Below, piece after piece: positions 7,353 through 14,918 of a DNA stretch of 25,029 nt (positions are counted from its first letter, which is position 1; each line of letters starts with the position of its first letter). The stretch covers positions 1 through 25,029 of the forward strand of contig JAAYIO010000105.1 of assembly GCA_012523385.1 (NCBI GenBank), read 5' to 3'. This stretch comes from Methanomicrobiales archaeon. Lineage in GTDB: Archaea > Halobacteriota > Methanomicrobia > Methanomicrobiales > Methanomicrobiaceae. The translations under genes were made by a program, and so were the position numbers. Below the pieces are notes generated by a model that saw only the letters and a program-made list of their open reading frames with translations, was not told the DNA's origin and made no database searches.

Positions 7353-7521
7353 TTTTTACCTCCAGTGCACCAAGAGGGCAGATTTTGGAACATATCCCAC
7401 AATCGAGACAGGTTTCAGGATCAACAGTAAGGTAAGCATCTACCAGTTCAAGTGCACCTTCCGGACATACCGAAACGCAGGCACCGCAGTAGCCGCACAC
7501 TTCCCTTTTGATGATAAGCAT
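7342..7521 (-). CDS. Small 2x[4Fe-4S] ferredoxin, electron donor for geranylgeranyl reductase
   Basis: Only 59 residues, easily missed by length cut-offs. Two classical cluster motifs are present: C9-x2-C12-x2-C15-x3-C19-P (CGYCGACVSVCP) and C38-x2-C41-x2-C44-x3-C48-P (CLDCGICSKICP). The ATG at 7521 has no Shine-Dalgarno sequence; a TATA-like TTATAC about 25 bases upstream suggests a leaderless mRNA. The 3' end overlaps the reductase start by 11 bases, so the two are co-translated. It is inferred to pass electrons from reduced ferredoxin metabolism to the FAD of the reductase, as shown for the homologous pair in Methanosarcina. Confidence 0.92.
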   Translation of the reverse strand: MLIIKREVCGYCGACVSVCPEGALELVDAYLTVDPETCLDCGICSKICPLGALEVKNAE

Positions 7522-8136
7522 GATAAAATTTAGGTCATTACCAAGTATAATCCTTCCTTTCAGAATCGTGAGGGATGAAACGACAGTATCTTAATTTTCA
7601 TAGAGAGTTGATGAAACAACGCACAAAATATCCTGCCATCGCCAAATGGATAATTGACGAATGGCCTTATTATAGCCGGTATTATCCGGAATGCTTTCCG
7701 TATTGTAAAAAATAGAATCATTCATTTCAAAAATCCCCCATGCAGAAAAATGAGAACCATTTCCACCACATCGGAGTGACGATATGATCAATGACAACTA
7801 CGCGCATATAAAAACCACATTTCCTCCCGTAAAGATTTCACCCCCCATCGTTGAACCGCATGCAATACCCCACCATATTACACCCGCACATAATCAGATG
7901 CAACAGATTTCGGACACTCAGTGAACAGAAATAATAATAAAAGGATTGAAAATGGATACTACCAAACAGCAAGATACGTTCCGAAATTCAGTGAACCGTG
8001 AAATATCCCCCGAATGGTGCCCAAACCTGCCGTAACAATGAATCGACTCTGATAGTATGTCGGATAGAATCAGTTACGTGCATCCTCACCCACGAGTCGA
8101 TATACTCAATCCTTCAATAATCCGTGGAATAACTAT
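7522..8136. other. 615-base gene-free region between ferredoxin and EndoQ genes
   Basis: No reading frame here has protein-like composition; the longest (68 codons, 7591-7797, minus strand) has no recognisable domain. A TATA-like GCATATAAAAACC lies at 7804-7816 (+). A five-base hairpin CGGAA/TTCCG lies at 7687-7700. The 9-base sequence TCAGTGAAC occurs directly repeated at 7918-7926 and 7988-7996. A compact possible three-way RNA junction covers 8042-8101. The ferredoxin promoter (TTATAC on the minus strand, near 7545) is at the left edge. Confidence 0.5.
8042..8101. ncRNA. Candidate structured RNA or 3' UTR element (three-way junction)
   Basis: Three helices nest without gaps. P1 is ATCGACT (8042-8048) with AGTCGAT (8095-8101). 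P2 is CTGAT (8049-8053) with ATCAG (8069-8073). P3 is CGTG (8077-8080) with CACG (8091-8094). The only unpaired junction bases are TTA (8074-8076). All pairs are Watson-Crick, so either strand could fold. On the minus strand it begins 35 bases after the EndoQ stop and could be a 3' UTR element. No T-run or strong promoter flanks it. Confidence 0.22.
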
Positions 8137-9285
8137 TCAGCACGATAATCGGGATTCATTGCAAAGTGAAGGAAAGGCAAGGGTGCCATATTTTCCGCCA
8201 CCGCCCGGATAAAGAATACCATCCCCATTCCTGATATCAGAGATTACCCCCGCTACCTTGCTGTTCACCGCAAAGATATCGGACAATGGCAGGTCTATAA
8301 GAATGGATATCTCTGTTCCCAGCGTTCCAGTTAGCTCTGAATACAACGCCTGACACTTTCGTGTCAGCAAAGATGATGTGTTCAGCACCGCACTGACAAT
8401 TTCCCCAAGGGAAACGGTATGAATATAGGGAGGGCGAATGGATGAACCGCCAGTCGAATGAATGAGAGTACGATCTCGCACACCCATTTTGATCTGTCCG
8501 CCATCACATGGACAGCGCCAGGAGAACTGTTCTCCCTCAGCACAGGTGAAATGGGTGTAACACCGGGTACACGCAGTACAACTATATTTTCCCGTTTCAG
8601 GAAAAATGCCGGCATTCAGGGAAATATCCCCCCTGCAGATATGCTGAATCACCGCCTTTGCCGTCTTTGCATGCACCTCTATCCGCGTAAACTCACGCCC
8701 TATTTTGTGCGGAGAAGGACTATGGGCATCAGAATTTGAGAGGAATGGCAATCCATCCAGTTCAGCTATACCTGCCCCATAGGAACTATCTGCAGAAAGA
8801 CCTAACTCCAGAAAATCAGGAGTCGCTGTTCCATAGCATGCCGCGAGACTCTCAAATTTGCCATACATCCCGGTCCATGGAGTAAAGGCATGTGCGGGTC
8901 CAACAATCCCCCCGCAATCATGTACAATTTCCACGATTTTTTCTCCGTCTAAAGAGACATACGGGCGGCCGGATGTCGCGGCATTGTTACTAAAAGGGCT
9001 GAATGCTTCAGCGATTGCTGCTGCTGTATCAAGAGTGTCAGCCATAATGAGATGATGCACCTTGCCCTTTGCTTCAATCTCCATGGTTGGGACAATGAGA
9101 ATACCCTCATCGTTATCCATATAATCTGCCCACAATGAACGCCACCCGGGGTGAAGCGCATCGCCTGTACCTAACATATCAAGACCTTTTATCCGCCCCG
9201 CCTCAAGGAGGCGTTCTGGAGACATGGCCTTTGAAACGGCTATAGAATAGGGAGAGTGAATATGAAGATCTGCACTGAGTTGCAT
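8137..9285 (-). CDS. Endonuclease Q-like PHP-domain protein (deaminated-base repair)
   Basis: 382 residues. The N-terminal PHP metallo-phosphoesterase domain has DLHIHSPYS (6-14), GTGDALHP (39-46), METAL-ligand-like MEIEAKGKVHHLI (68-80) and SNSDAHSPSPHKIG (183-196). A cysteine cluster (C236, C239, C242, C258, C260 in CTACTRC ... RCPC) forms the zinc module, followed by GGQIKMGVRDR, typical of the TIGR00375/EndoQ family. EndoQ of Thermococcales nicks DNA 5' to uracil, hypoxanthine, xanthine and abasic sites and works with PCNA. The ATG starts one base after the stop of the PAC2-family gene, so it is the last gene of the replication/translation cluster. The family match is strong; activity on the same lesions here is inferred. 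Confidence 0.85.
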   Translation of the reverse strand: MQLSADLHIHSPYSIAVSKAMSPERLLEAGRIKGLDMLGTGDALHPGWRSLWADYMDNDEGILIVPTMEIEAKGKVHHLIMADTLDTAAAIAEAFSPFSNNAATSGRPYVSLDGEKIVEIVHDCGGIVGPAHAFTPWTGMYGKFESLAACYGTATPDFLELGLSADSSYGAGIAELDGLPFLSNSDAHSPSPHKIGREFTRIEVHAKTAKAVIQHICRGDISLNAGIFPETGKYSCTACTRCYTHFTCAEGEQFSWRCPCDGGQIKMGVRDRTLIHSTGGSSIRPPYIHTVSLGEIVSAVLNTSSLLTRKCQALYSELTGTLGTEISILIDLPLSDIFAVNSKVAGVISDIRNGDGILYPGGGGKYGTLAFPSLCNESRLSC

Positions 9286-9286
9286 C

Positions 9287-10033
9287 TCAGCCGATGTAAT
9301 TCAGCTGTTCTGCAGCTTTCGCACTCTCATGTTCGCGAATCTTTTCGACGATCGCTTCCATTTCAGTGGCGCGCTCCTCGAGTTTCGTGGCATCGATGTC
9401 AAGACCAATCAGGGAACTCAGAACACGGAGAACGGCATGAGCGCTCTTGGGGTCAACAATATACCCGGAGGTTTCGCCCATCAGGCACATCCCTTCCATT
9501 CCGCGCTCTGCTCCAAACGCCAGAATGAGTCCGGATGCACCAAAGATGCCACCACCCGGCTCATCCGTTGAAAAAACAACGCCTGCATTTTCAGCTGATT
9601 CCTTTAGTTCGGGAGCATTGACCGCTCCAAATACCTGAATTTCTTCCTGTAAATGGCCGGTTCCATACCCTCCAAGAGCATAGATCTGTTTAACCCCGAG
9701 GCTCTCAGCAATGTCCAGATACGCATCTGCAAGGAGATAATGCCCTTCTGCAGAACCACTCTGCACATCGCCTGTGAGAAATGCAATTGAGCGGTCATCT
9801 TTATTGACCACATATACTTCATTGCGGGTAAGACGGGTAACGCCGTTTTCATCGATAATTACCTGAGGAGGAAAGAAGATGGATGTGATCTCTGCAATTT
9901 TCACTGCGCCAAGTTCTTCAATCATATGCTCAGCCACCAGTTTTCCAACCTGACCTACGCCAGGGAGACCTTCAATGAGAATATCAGCATGATATTTCTC
10001 ATCGCTGAGCATCTTTATAGAAATATCATCCAT
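9287..10033 (-). CDS. PAC2 family protein (proteasome assembly chaperone-like)
   Basis: 248 residues from ATG 10033. The N-terminal region ADILIEGLPGVGQVGKLVAEHMIEELG carries the Gly-rich signature of archaeal PAC2/DUF75 proteins, with FFPPQVIIDENG and the central YALGGYGTG also conserved. A helical, charged C-terminus (about 220-245) may form a coiled coil. PAC2 in eukaryotes is a proteasome assembly chaperone; the archaeal family is widespread but its function is not settled. I chose ATG 10033, giving MDDISIKML, over a TTG nine codons upstream; ATG overlaps the end of nop10 by eight bases, a normal spacing in this operon. It precedes EndoQ by one base. Confidence 0.85.
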   Translation of the reverse strand: MDDISIKMLSDEKYHADILIEGLPGVGQVGKLVAEHMIEELGAVKIAEITSIFFPPQVIIDENGVTRLTRNEVYVVNKDDRSIAFLTGDVQSGSAEGHYLLADAYLDIAESLGVKQIYALGGYGTGHLQEEIQVFGAVNAPELKESAENAGVVFSTDEPGGGIFGASGLILAFGAERGMEGMCLMGETSGYIVDPKSAHAVLRVLSSLIGLDIDATKLEERATEMEAIVEKIREHESAKAAEQLNYIG

Positions 10034-10181
10034 AACGAACGTTCCGTCGATATTTTCCAAACCTATCCTGCGGAGAATACCGTGCCGGATGTGCAGTCCG
10101 GGTCATTGCTCCACAATGCGGACAGGTAAAATTGAGAGTATATGTTCCATCAGACGGACATCGTCTAATTTTTCCGGCCAT
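10026..10181 (-). CDS. nop10: Nop10, H/ACA ribonucleoprotein subunit
   Basis: 51 residues, too short for many gene finders. The sequence RRCPSDGTYTL, FTCPHCG, AHPARYSPQDRFGKYRR is diagnostic of archaeal Nop10. Nop10 binds the pseudouridine synthase Cbf5 in H/ACA RNPs that modify rRNA. Three zinc-ligand cysteines are visible (C8, C20, C23); the fourth position, usually Cys in CPxC, is Asp (CPSD, D11), so zinc binding may be altered or lost. Its ATG shares one base with the stop codon of the aIF2-alpha gene (TAATG), and its own end overlaps the PAC2 gene by eight bases. The aIF2-alpha/Nop10 pairing is a conserved archaeal gene order. Confidence 0.95.
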   Translation of the reverse strand: MAGKIRRCPSDGTYTLNFTCPHCGAMTRTAHPARYSPQDRFGKYRRNVRYG

Positions 10182-10966
10182 TAATTCTTACCAGAACGTG
10201 CTTTTCGGACAAATTCTCCCGTTCCGCCGGCACGTTCAACAACACCAATAGCGGCTTTTGCCACTTTGTTAATAGCCCGTTCAGCACTCTTGTAATCGTG
10301 TGCAGTCACTTTCACACGGTACTCAGGGGCACCAACATACACCAGTTCAATCTCAACCCCCTCAACACTTGGCTGAGCACTGCGCAACGCACGGCGAATC
10401 ACATTCACACCGTCTGGTTTTGTAGACGTAAGAATTAGATTACCGGCAATGGTGACCTTGGGTAACTTCACATTCTCAGTGGCAACGACAATCATTGCAT
10501 CTGCAACCTTCTTATCAAGATTCAGACGTTCAAGGGTTGATTTTTCATCGGTGATGATGTCTTCAAATGCCGGGAATAATGCCCCGTATTCATGATACAA
10601 AATCGCCTGTATTGATTCATCATCAGCGCCCGACGCAGTTGAAACAAATGATATCCACTTGCGTGCTTTCTGCTCGTTCTTCCATTCGTGAATCTTTTCT
10701 TTGCGCTGATGATCATTCACATCCTTTAGCGAGAGATCGATATGGCCCTTGGATCGTTCAACATGAAGAACTTTGCAAACAACCTTCTGACCTTCGCGGA
10801 CGTAATCCCTAATGTGCTTAATCCAGCCACGGGCCACCTCTGCTATAGGTATCAGGCCTTCACGTTCATTATATTCATCCAGGGATACAAATGCAACAAA
10901 ATCCTTTACATTCGTAACCGTGCAGACAACCAGTTCACCTTCGTCAGGCCATTCTCTCTCTTGCAT
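10181..10966 (-). CDS. Translation initiation factor aIF2 subunit alpha
   Basis: 261 residues. An N-terminal S1/OB domain covers about 9-83 (GELVVCTVTNVKDFVAFVSLDEY ... GHIDLSLKDV), followed by the helical domain (HQRKEKIHEWKNEQKARKW, conserved in the family) and a C-terminal alpha/beta domain. With beta and gamma subunits it delivers Met-tRNAi to the small ribosomal subunit. I prefer ATG 10966, four bases after the S27e stop and preceded by GTGAG; an in-frame GTG at 10978 would add four residues and overlap S27e by eight bases. It lies in the L44e-S27e-aIF2-alpha-Nop10 order known from many archaea. Confidence 0.93.
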   Translation of the reverse strand: MQEREWPDEGELVVCTVTNVKDFVAFVSLDEYNEREGLIPIAEVARGWIKHIRDYVREGQKVVCKVLHVERSKGHIDLSLKDVNDHQRKEKIHEWKNEQKARKWISFVSTASGADDESIQAILYHEYGALFPAFEDIITDEKSTLERLNLDKKVADAMIVVATENVKLPKVTIAGNLILTSTKPDGVNVIRRALRSAQPSVEGVEIELVYVGAPEYRVKVTAHDYKSAERAINKVAKAAIGVVERAGGTGEFVRKARSGKN

Positions 10967-10970
10967 AGAA

Positions 10971-11162
10971 TTACTCACTCAGCTCTTCGATAATTTCAGC
11001 ACGAAGCTTGGCATTTCCACCAGAAGGTTCGGCCAGAACACTCCCACAGACAACACAATCAACGATGGTGCTTGCCCGCTGGAAGATTAATTGTTCATTT
11101 TCACAGTCCGGGCACTTTACTTTGTAAAAAGCGCTCCGGTTCTCTCGGTTAATTCGTACCAT
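10971..11162 (-). CDS. rps27e: Small ribosomal subunit protein S27e (eS27)
   Basis: 63 residues. It has the zinc ribbon C17-x2-C20 (VKCPDCEN) and C36-x2-C39 (VDCVVCGS), with the family core YKVKCPDCENEQLIFQRAST. ATG 11162 is chosen over an in-frame GTG at 11171 because GGAGTG lies seven bases before it. It starts five bases after the L44e stop and precedes the aIF2-alpha gene by four bases. Confidence 0.96.
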   Translation of the reverse strand: MVRINRENRSAFYKVKCPDCENEQLIFQRASTIVDCVVCGSVLAEPSGGNAKLRAEIIEELSE

Positions 11163-11167
11163 TCTAA

Positions 11168-11446
11168 TCACTCCGTGAGTTCAAACTTTCCAGCTCTTAC
11201 ACTACTGCGCAGATGTGCCTTGCCGCAAACAACGCATCTGTATCGGACATTCAGTCGCTTTGTTGGCTTGTCGCCACCAGGGACCTTTGAGAACTTACCC
11301 ATATTCCCGACTTTACCGCGGCGTGCTTTCTGACGGTCAATCCAATGAAGATGCATATCTTTCCCGCGCTTCACCTTTTCGACCTCATGGATCTCATGTT
11401 TCCTGCAATAAGGACAGTAGGTATTAAATTTCGTTGGCATTTTCAT
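11168..11446 (-). CDS. rpl44e: Large ribosomal subunit protein L44e (eL42)
   Basis: 92 residues. The zinc ribbon cysteines are C11, C14 (YCPYC) and C71, C74 (YRCVVCGK), with the conserved RGKVGNMGKFSKVPGGDKPTK loop region between them. The protein sits near the ribosomal E site. ATG 11446 has AAGGGGC about eight bases upstream; a second ATG two codons on would be too far. It is the first of the translation genes and begins 37 bases after the GINS gene, where a TATA palindrome suggests an internal promoter. Confidence 0.96.
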   Translation of the reverse strand: MKMPTKFNTYCPYCRKHEIHEVEKVKRGKDMHLHWIDRQKARRGKVGNMGKFSKVPGGDKPTKRLNVRYRCVVCGKAHLRSSVRAGKFELTE

Positions 11447-11483
11447 GGAATAAGCCCCTTTCTGTGGATATTGAATCCCAATA

Positions 11484-12155
11484 TTATTTACTTACCTTAA
11501 TATTTAAGGCTATGTTGCGTTCATAAAGTACCTGCGCATTCCGGAGAGGAAGCGACACCAGGTCATCTTTAATAAGACTATATATTCTTCCGTCCGTCCC
11601 CATAAAAGGTTCGATATCATCAAACACATGAACAAGGTCATACCCCGAGCCGGCCGCTTCAGGACATTCTGCCTCAACGGGAGTTATTTCTTTATCCAGA
11701 GATAATTCTGCCACACTCTCCACAGGAACAGGCGGTGAAGTAGCTGGAGGCGCTGTCGGAACGGGTTTCGTTCTCTCAGCCAATGCACCGTCAATCAAAG
11801 AATGTCTGCATGCGGCAATTGCTGCATAGATATCGTCATACATCTCCCGCTCTTCAGGAATCATCTTCCTGAGCTCCTGAGCATCAACATACCGCGTATC
11901 CATCTGGTTTATGGCCATCTTCAGGATTTTTTTAAACCGTTCACGAGAGATGTCATTGAGCGTTACCGTAAGACTGTCAATCTCATTCATGAGATATGAG
12001 CCACGGTCGGTAAGGAAAATATCGATAGACTGGGCCTCAGAGTAGAGTTCCCGTAGTCGTGCTTGCCCTTTTTTAAAAATATCCCGGGATATCGGCGTGA
12101 GTTTTCCGCTTTCACGTTCATCCAGAACCACTATCCGCAGATCTTCAAGCTCCAT
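11484..12155 (-). CDS. GINS complex subunit (Gins51/Gins15 type)
   Basis: 223 residues. The N-terminal helical A domain (about 1-125) has the order LREMIPEER-like RKMIPEEREMYDDI typical of archaeal GINS. A Pro/Ala-rich linker (about 128-165) leads to the C-terminal B domain with the signature HVFDDIEPFMGTDGRIYSLIKDDLVSLPLRNAQVL. A-then-B order marks the Gins51 (Sld5/Psf1-like) class. GINS links MCM helicase to GAN/RecJ-like factors and primase at the fork. It lies 26 bases after priS, a conserved archaeal arrangement. Confidence 0.9.
   Translation of the reverse strand: MELEDLRIVVLDERESGKLTPISRDIFKKGQARLRELYSEAQSIDIFLTDRGSYLMNEIDSLTVTLNDISRERFKKILKMAINQMDTRYVDAQELRKMIPEEREMYDDIYAAIAACRHSLIDGALAERTKPVPTAPPATSPPVPVESVAELSLDKEITPVEAECPEAAGSGYDLVHVFDDIEPFMGTDGRIYSLIKDDLVSLPLRNAQVLYERNIALNIKVSK
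11495..11509 (-). promoter_or_regulatory. Palindromic TATA region, internal promoter for the translation genes
   Basis: CCTTAA-TAT-TTAAGG is a 15-base hyphenated palindrome inside the end of the GINS gene. On the minus strand it is a good TATA box centred 56 bases before the L44e ATG. That predicts a leader of about 30 bases carrying the AAGGGGC ribosome-binding site. The ribosomal genes could therefore be expressed above the level of the replication genes. Confidence 0.4.
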
Positions 12156-12181
12156 ACATATCAGCCCACCACATTACCGGA

Positions 12182-13336
12182 TCAGGAATCCGGAGCTCCG
12201 ATTTCTCCAATGCCCCTGCAGCAAAGAAAAATTGCCATGGGTATCGGCACCCGGTTAATTCCTTTCTCAATAGTATACACCTGACCCATCATAGGCATTG
12301 TGAGAGAGAACAGACATTCAACAGAGACCTCGTTATCGCCAAAATCAGCAACGACTGCATCAACGAGTGGATCGAAACTCTCAAGGTCCGCTACCGAGTC
12401 CAGTGCGGTGACACGAAAACCTGACCCGCCATGAAGAGAACCTGGTGCACGAATCAGTCGTTTGATGTCGGTGGTAACCGGTTCATCCGTCAGGGCAGCT
12501 TTTGAAAGAATCCGTTGTTTCAGGGGTTCATACTCGCCCCCGATGATAGCACGGAGCGCATTGTTCTTCATCAGCAATACGGGTGAAGAGAGATCGTCAA
12601 CCGACGCTATCACGGAGTCGATTTCTTCATAAAACTGACGTGCAGACCCTTCACCCACACCCTTGAGAGAAGACAGATACTTCACCCCGTCCTTGGCTCC
12701 CATATCACGGATGCACTGCAACTCCAGAGAGAGAGATTCCCGATATCGGGCTGGCCATCCGCCGCCCCCACCCTCATGGCCGCTGAGCATAAACGCAGGG
12801 TCAATACCAATACCACAGACATAATCTACCAGTTCGCGCCGCTCTGAACTGCCCCATCCCCGAATCTCAAGATCACGGACATGAATGTGATATCCACGAC
12901 CACCAGAAAAAACGAGTGACATACTGCGCTTTGAAAAACCAAGCTCATCAGAGAGCATATCAATCAGTTTCAGAGTCTCGTCTTTGACCCGGGAAAGCAT
13001 GGTATCGTATGACACGCCCTGAACAATGTGATCTGCATCCAGATCAAAGATGAGGTCTGCACCGGCCCAGATTTTGTCATTCATCGTGGGTGCTGAGGGA
13101 AATTCATAGTACGCAGTTGAAAAAAACATATGACGGGGCACCGTCACACGAACATACGATGCCAGTTCCTCCCGTGACTGAAATGCCATGTGCCGCCGCA
13201 TCGGTATCTTTGACGTTTCATCAAATGAGATAAAACCCCATTCACGCTGAAGAAGCGATGGCGGCACAGAAACCCGGTCATGCGAGTAATATGCCGCAAA
13301 ATTCTGTCTGATATATTCACGAGTGGCAGGATTCAT
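12182..13336 (-). CDS. priS: DNA primase small (catalytic) subunit PriS
   Basis: 384 residues. The catalytic aspartates are D98 and D100 in ADLIFDLDADH, and the nucleotide-binding motif SGGRGYHIHV is at 144-153. The N-terminus (REYIRQNFAAYY) and the LIRAPGSLHGGSGFRV motif further on are also family hallmarks. PriS makes RNA/DNA primers together with PriL, which is not in the window. Its ATG overlaps the Elp3 stop as ATGA, and GINS follows 26 bases later. Confidence 0.95.
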   Translation of the reverse strand: MNPATREYIRQNFAAYYSHDRVSVPPSLLQREWGFISFDETSKIPMRRHMAFQSREELASYVRVTVPRHMFFSTAYYEFPSAPTMNDKIWAGADLIFDLDADHIVQGVSYDTMLSRVKDETLKLIDMLSDELGFSKRSMSLVFSGGRGYHIHVRDLEIRGWGSSERRELVDYVCGIGIDPAFMLSGHEGGGGGWPARYRESLSLELQCIRDMGAKDGVKYLSSLKGVGEGSARQFYEEIDSVIASVDDLSSPVLLMKNNALRAIIGGEYEPLKQRILSKAALTDEPVTTDIKRLIRAPGSLHGGSGFRVTALDSVADLESFDPLVDAVVADFGDNEVSVECLFSLTMPMMGQVYTIEKGINRVPIPMAIFLCCRGIGEIGAPDS

Positions 13337-14913
13337 CCAAGCCTCTTTACCATATATGGACCTGATCGTTCATATCCATGTCTGGCATAATACGGCCGGA
13401 CGCCAATCCCACTCATCACCGCAACTGACGAGTACCCATCAGATGCGGCTAACTCTTCTGCTGTTTTGAGGAGGGACGCGCCATACTCGCGGTGCTGCCA
13501 CTCCCCCGATTCAGTAGCATTTTTTTCCAGAGGAACCAGCGACCCATATACATGAAGTTCACGAATAAGCGCACACCCAAAGAGTTCTTTCCGCCAGGGA
13601 TTCCCCGGATAGCGGAGACGGACGAACCCAATGAGCGAATCTGACGCGGCGACGGAGATAAAATGTTCCGTGCCCCCGCAACATTCATACGTCATCGTTT
13701 CAATTGCCGCCTCTCCCGTGACATTAGTGCGGCCTGCCTCCCGGCAGCGGATACAGCGGCAGCGGTTACCCATCTCATGAAGCCGTTTCTGAGCAAGCTG
13801 CCGGAAGTTGCTGTGATGTGAACCAGAAACAATCAACCGTGCCGGGATGTCCCGCTGAACACGCTGCAGGCGGGTGTATTCAGGGATGCAGGACTTCCCG
13901 AACGCAATGATGTCAATCAGGTCATCCTCGGGATACGTCGTGTATCCTCCGGCCTCCCACAGTGCCTCAATCTCGGAGCCGGGGGTGACAAGTGTGGGGT
14001 AAATCTTGAGAAAATCAGGCCGGTATGAGGGATTTGAAAAAAGCTCTTGAAACATCCAGCGGTCATCATCCATCGTTGCCGAAGGCAGGTTTGGCATGAC
14101 ATGAAAACCCACCTTCATACCGGCATCCCGCAACAGGGTATTTGCAGCAATCGTCTCTGCAATCCCGTGTCCGCGGCGGTTATACGCAAGAATATCATCT
14201 TTCAGCTGTTGTACACCGATTTCAACCTTCGTCACCCCAAGGGAGAGCATGCTGTCGATGTGTTCTTTTTTGCACCAGTCCGGACGGGTCTCGAATGTCG
14301 CTGCAATGCAGCGTGCCCGCGCCGTCTCATTCCTCTGGCACAACTCCTCATACGAAGACAGGTCATTATGAGAAATGTCGCCCCCATATTCATTCATCGC
14401 GCGAATGCATTCGCTCATAAACCATATCTGATACGCGGGATCGCGGGCAGTCATGGTGCCGCCCATCACAATCAGCTCAACCTTGTCAATATGGTGACCC
14501 AGTTGTTGAAACTGAAGGACTCTCTGTCTCACCTGCACATACGGATCAAATGCATACTGACACCCCCGAAGTGCCGCAGGTTCCTGACCGGTATAGCTCT
14601 GAGGCGAACCAAACGGATGATCCGGGCCACCCGGACAGGGCAGACAGATACCATGCGGACAGGGGTGAGGGGATGTCATCACCGCAACAGGTGCCACACC
14701 AGACAGCGTCCGAGTTGGTTTAACCTGAAGAATGAGGCGCATAGATTCAAATTCGTCATCAGAGGCTGCTGCAAGGATAACAGAATTTTTAGGAATTTCA
14801 GACAGGCCGTATTTCTTTGCAACCTGAATTTTTATCTTCTGAACATCTGCTGAGGTAATTCCTGGAAAAGAAAGCCGGGAAATAATTTCCCGAAAAATAA
14901 CATGGTCCTGCAT
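13333..14913 (-). CDS. elp3: Elp3, radical SAM/GNAT tRNA U34 modification enzyme
   Basis: 526 residues, the usual archaeal length. The radical SAM cluster motif is C85-x4-C90-x2-C93 (CPHGICLPCPGGP), preceded by the acetyl-CoA-gating region. The central domain has KVEIGVQQLKDDILAYNRRGH and KIYPTLVTPGSEIE, both hallmarks of Elp3. A small cysteine cluster (CRCIRCRE) is the zinc site, and a C-terminal GNAT domain (about 400-526) ends with YGASLLKTAEELA and ARHGYERSGPYMVKRLG. The enzyme builds the carboxymethyl group on wobble uridine of tRNAs. The stop overlaps the priS start by four bases, tying tRNA modification to the primase gene. UPF0058 lies five bases upstream. Confidence 0.95.
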   Translation of the reverse strand: MQDHVIFREIISRLSFPGITSADVQKIKIQVAKKYGLSEIPKNSVILAAASDDEFESMRLILQVKPTRTLSGVAPVAVMTSPHPCPHGICLPCPGGPDHPFGSPQSYTGQEPAALRGCQYAFDPYVQVRQRVLQFQQLGHHIDKVELIVMGGTMTARDPAYQIWFMSECIRAMNEYGGDISHNDLSSYEELCQRNETARARCIAATFETRPDWCKKEHIDSMLSLGVTKVEIGVQQLKDDILAYNRRGHGIAETIAANTLLRDAGMKVGFHVMPNLPSATMDDDRWMFQELFSNPSYRPDFLKIYPTLVTPGSEIEALWEAGGYTTYPEDDLIDIIAFGKSCIPEYTRLQRVQRDIPARLIVSGSHHSNFRQLAQKRLHEMGNRCRCIRCREAGRTNVTGEAAIETMTYECCGGTEHFISVAASDSLIGFVRLRYPGNPWRKELFGCALIRELHVYGSLVPLEKNATESGEWQHREYGASLLKTAEELAASDGYSSVAVMSGIGVRPYYARHGYERSGPYMVKRLG

Positions 14914-14918
14914 ACCGA

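Noticed and set aside
7591..7797. 68-codon frame on the minus strand in the long gap
   Set aside because: Composition is not protein-like (Ser, Trp and Asn rich, no domain), and there is no ribosome-binding site before its start.
7918..7996. Direct repeat TCAGTGAAC (7918 and 7988) as a possible CRISPR or iteron
   Set aside because: There are only two copies, nine bases long, with no regular spacing or further copies. Chance is likely.
10034..10060. TTG-started extension of the PAC2 gene
   Set aside because: ATG 10033 gives the usual family N-terminus and normal overlap with nop10; the extension has no ribosome-binding site.
14047..14853. 268-codon open frame on the plus strand
   Set aside because: It lies wholly antisense to elp3, which has clear radical SAM and GNAT motifs. 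The antisense translation is rich in His, Cys and Arg and has no domain.
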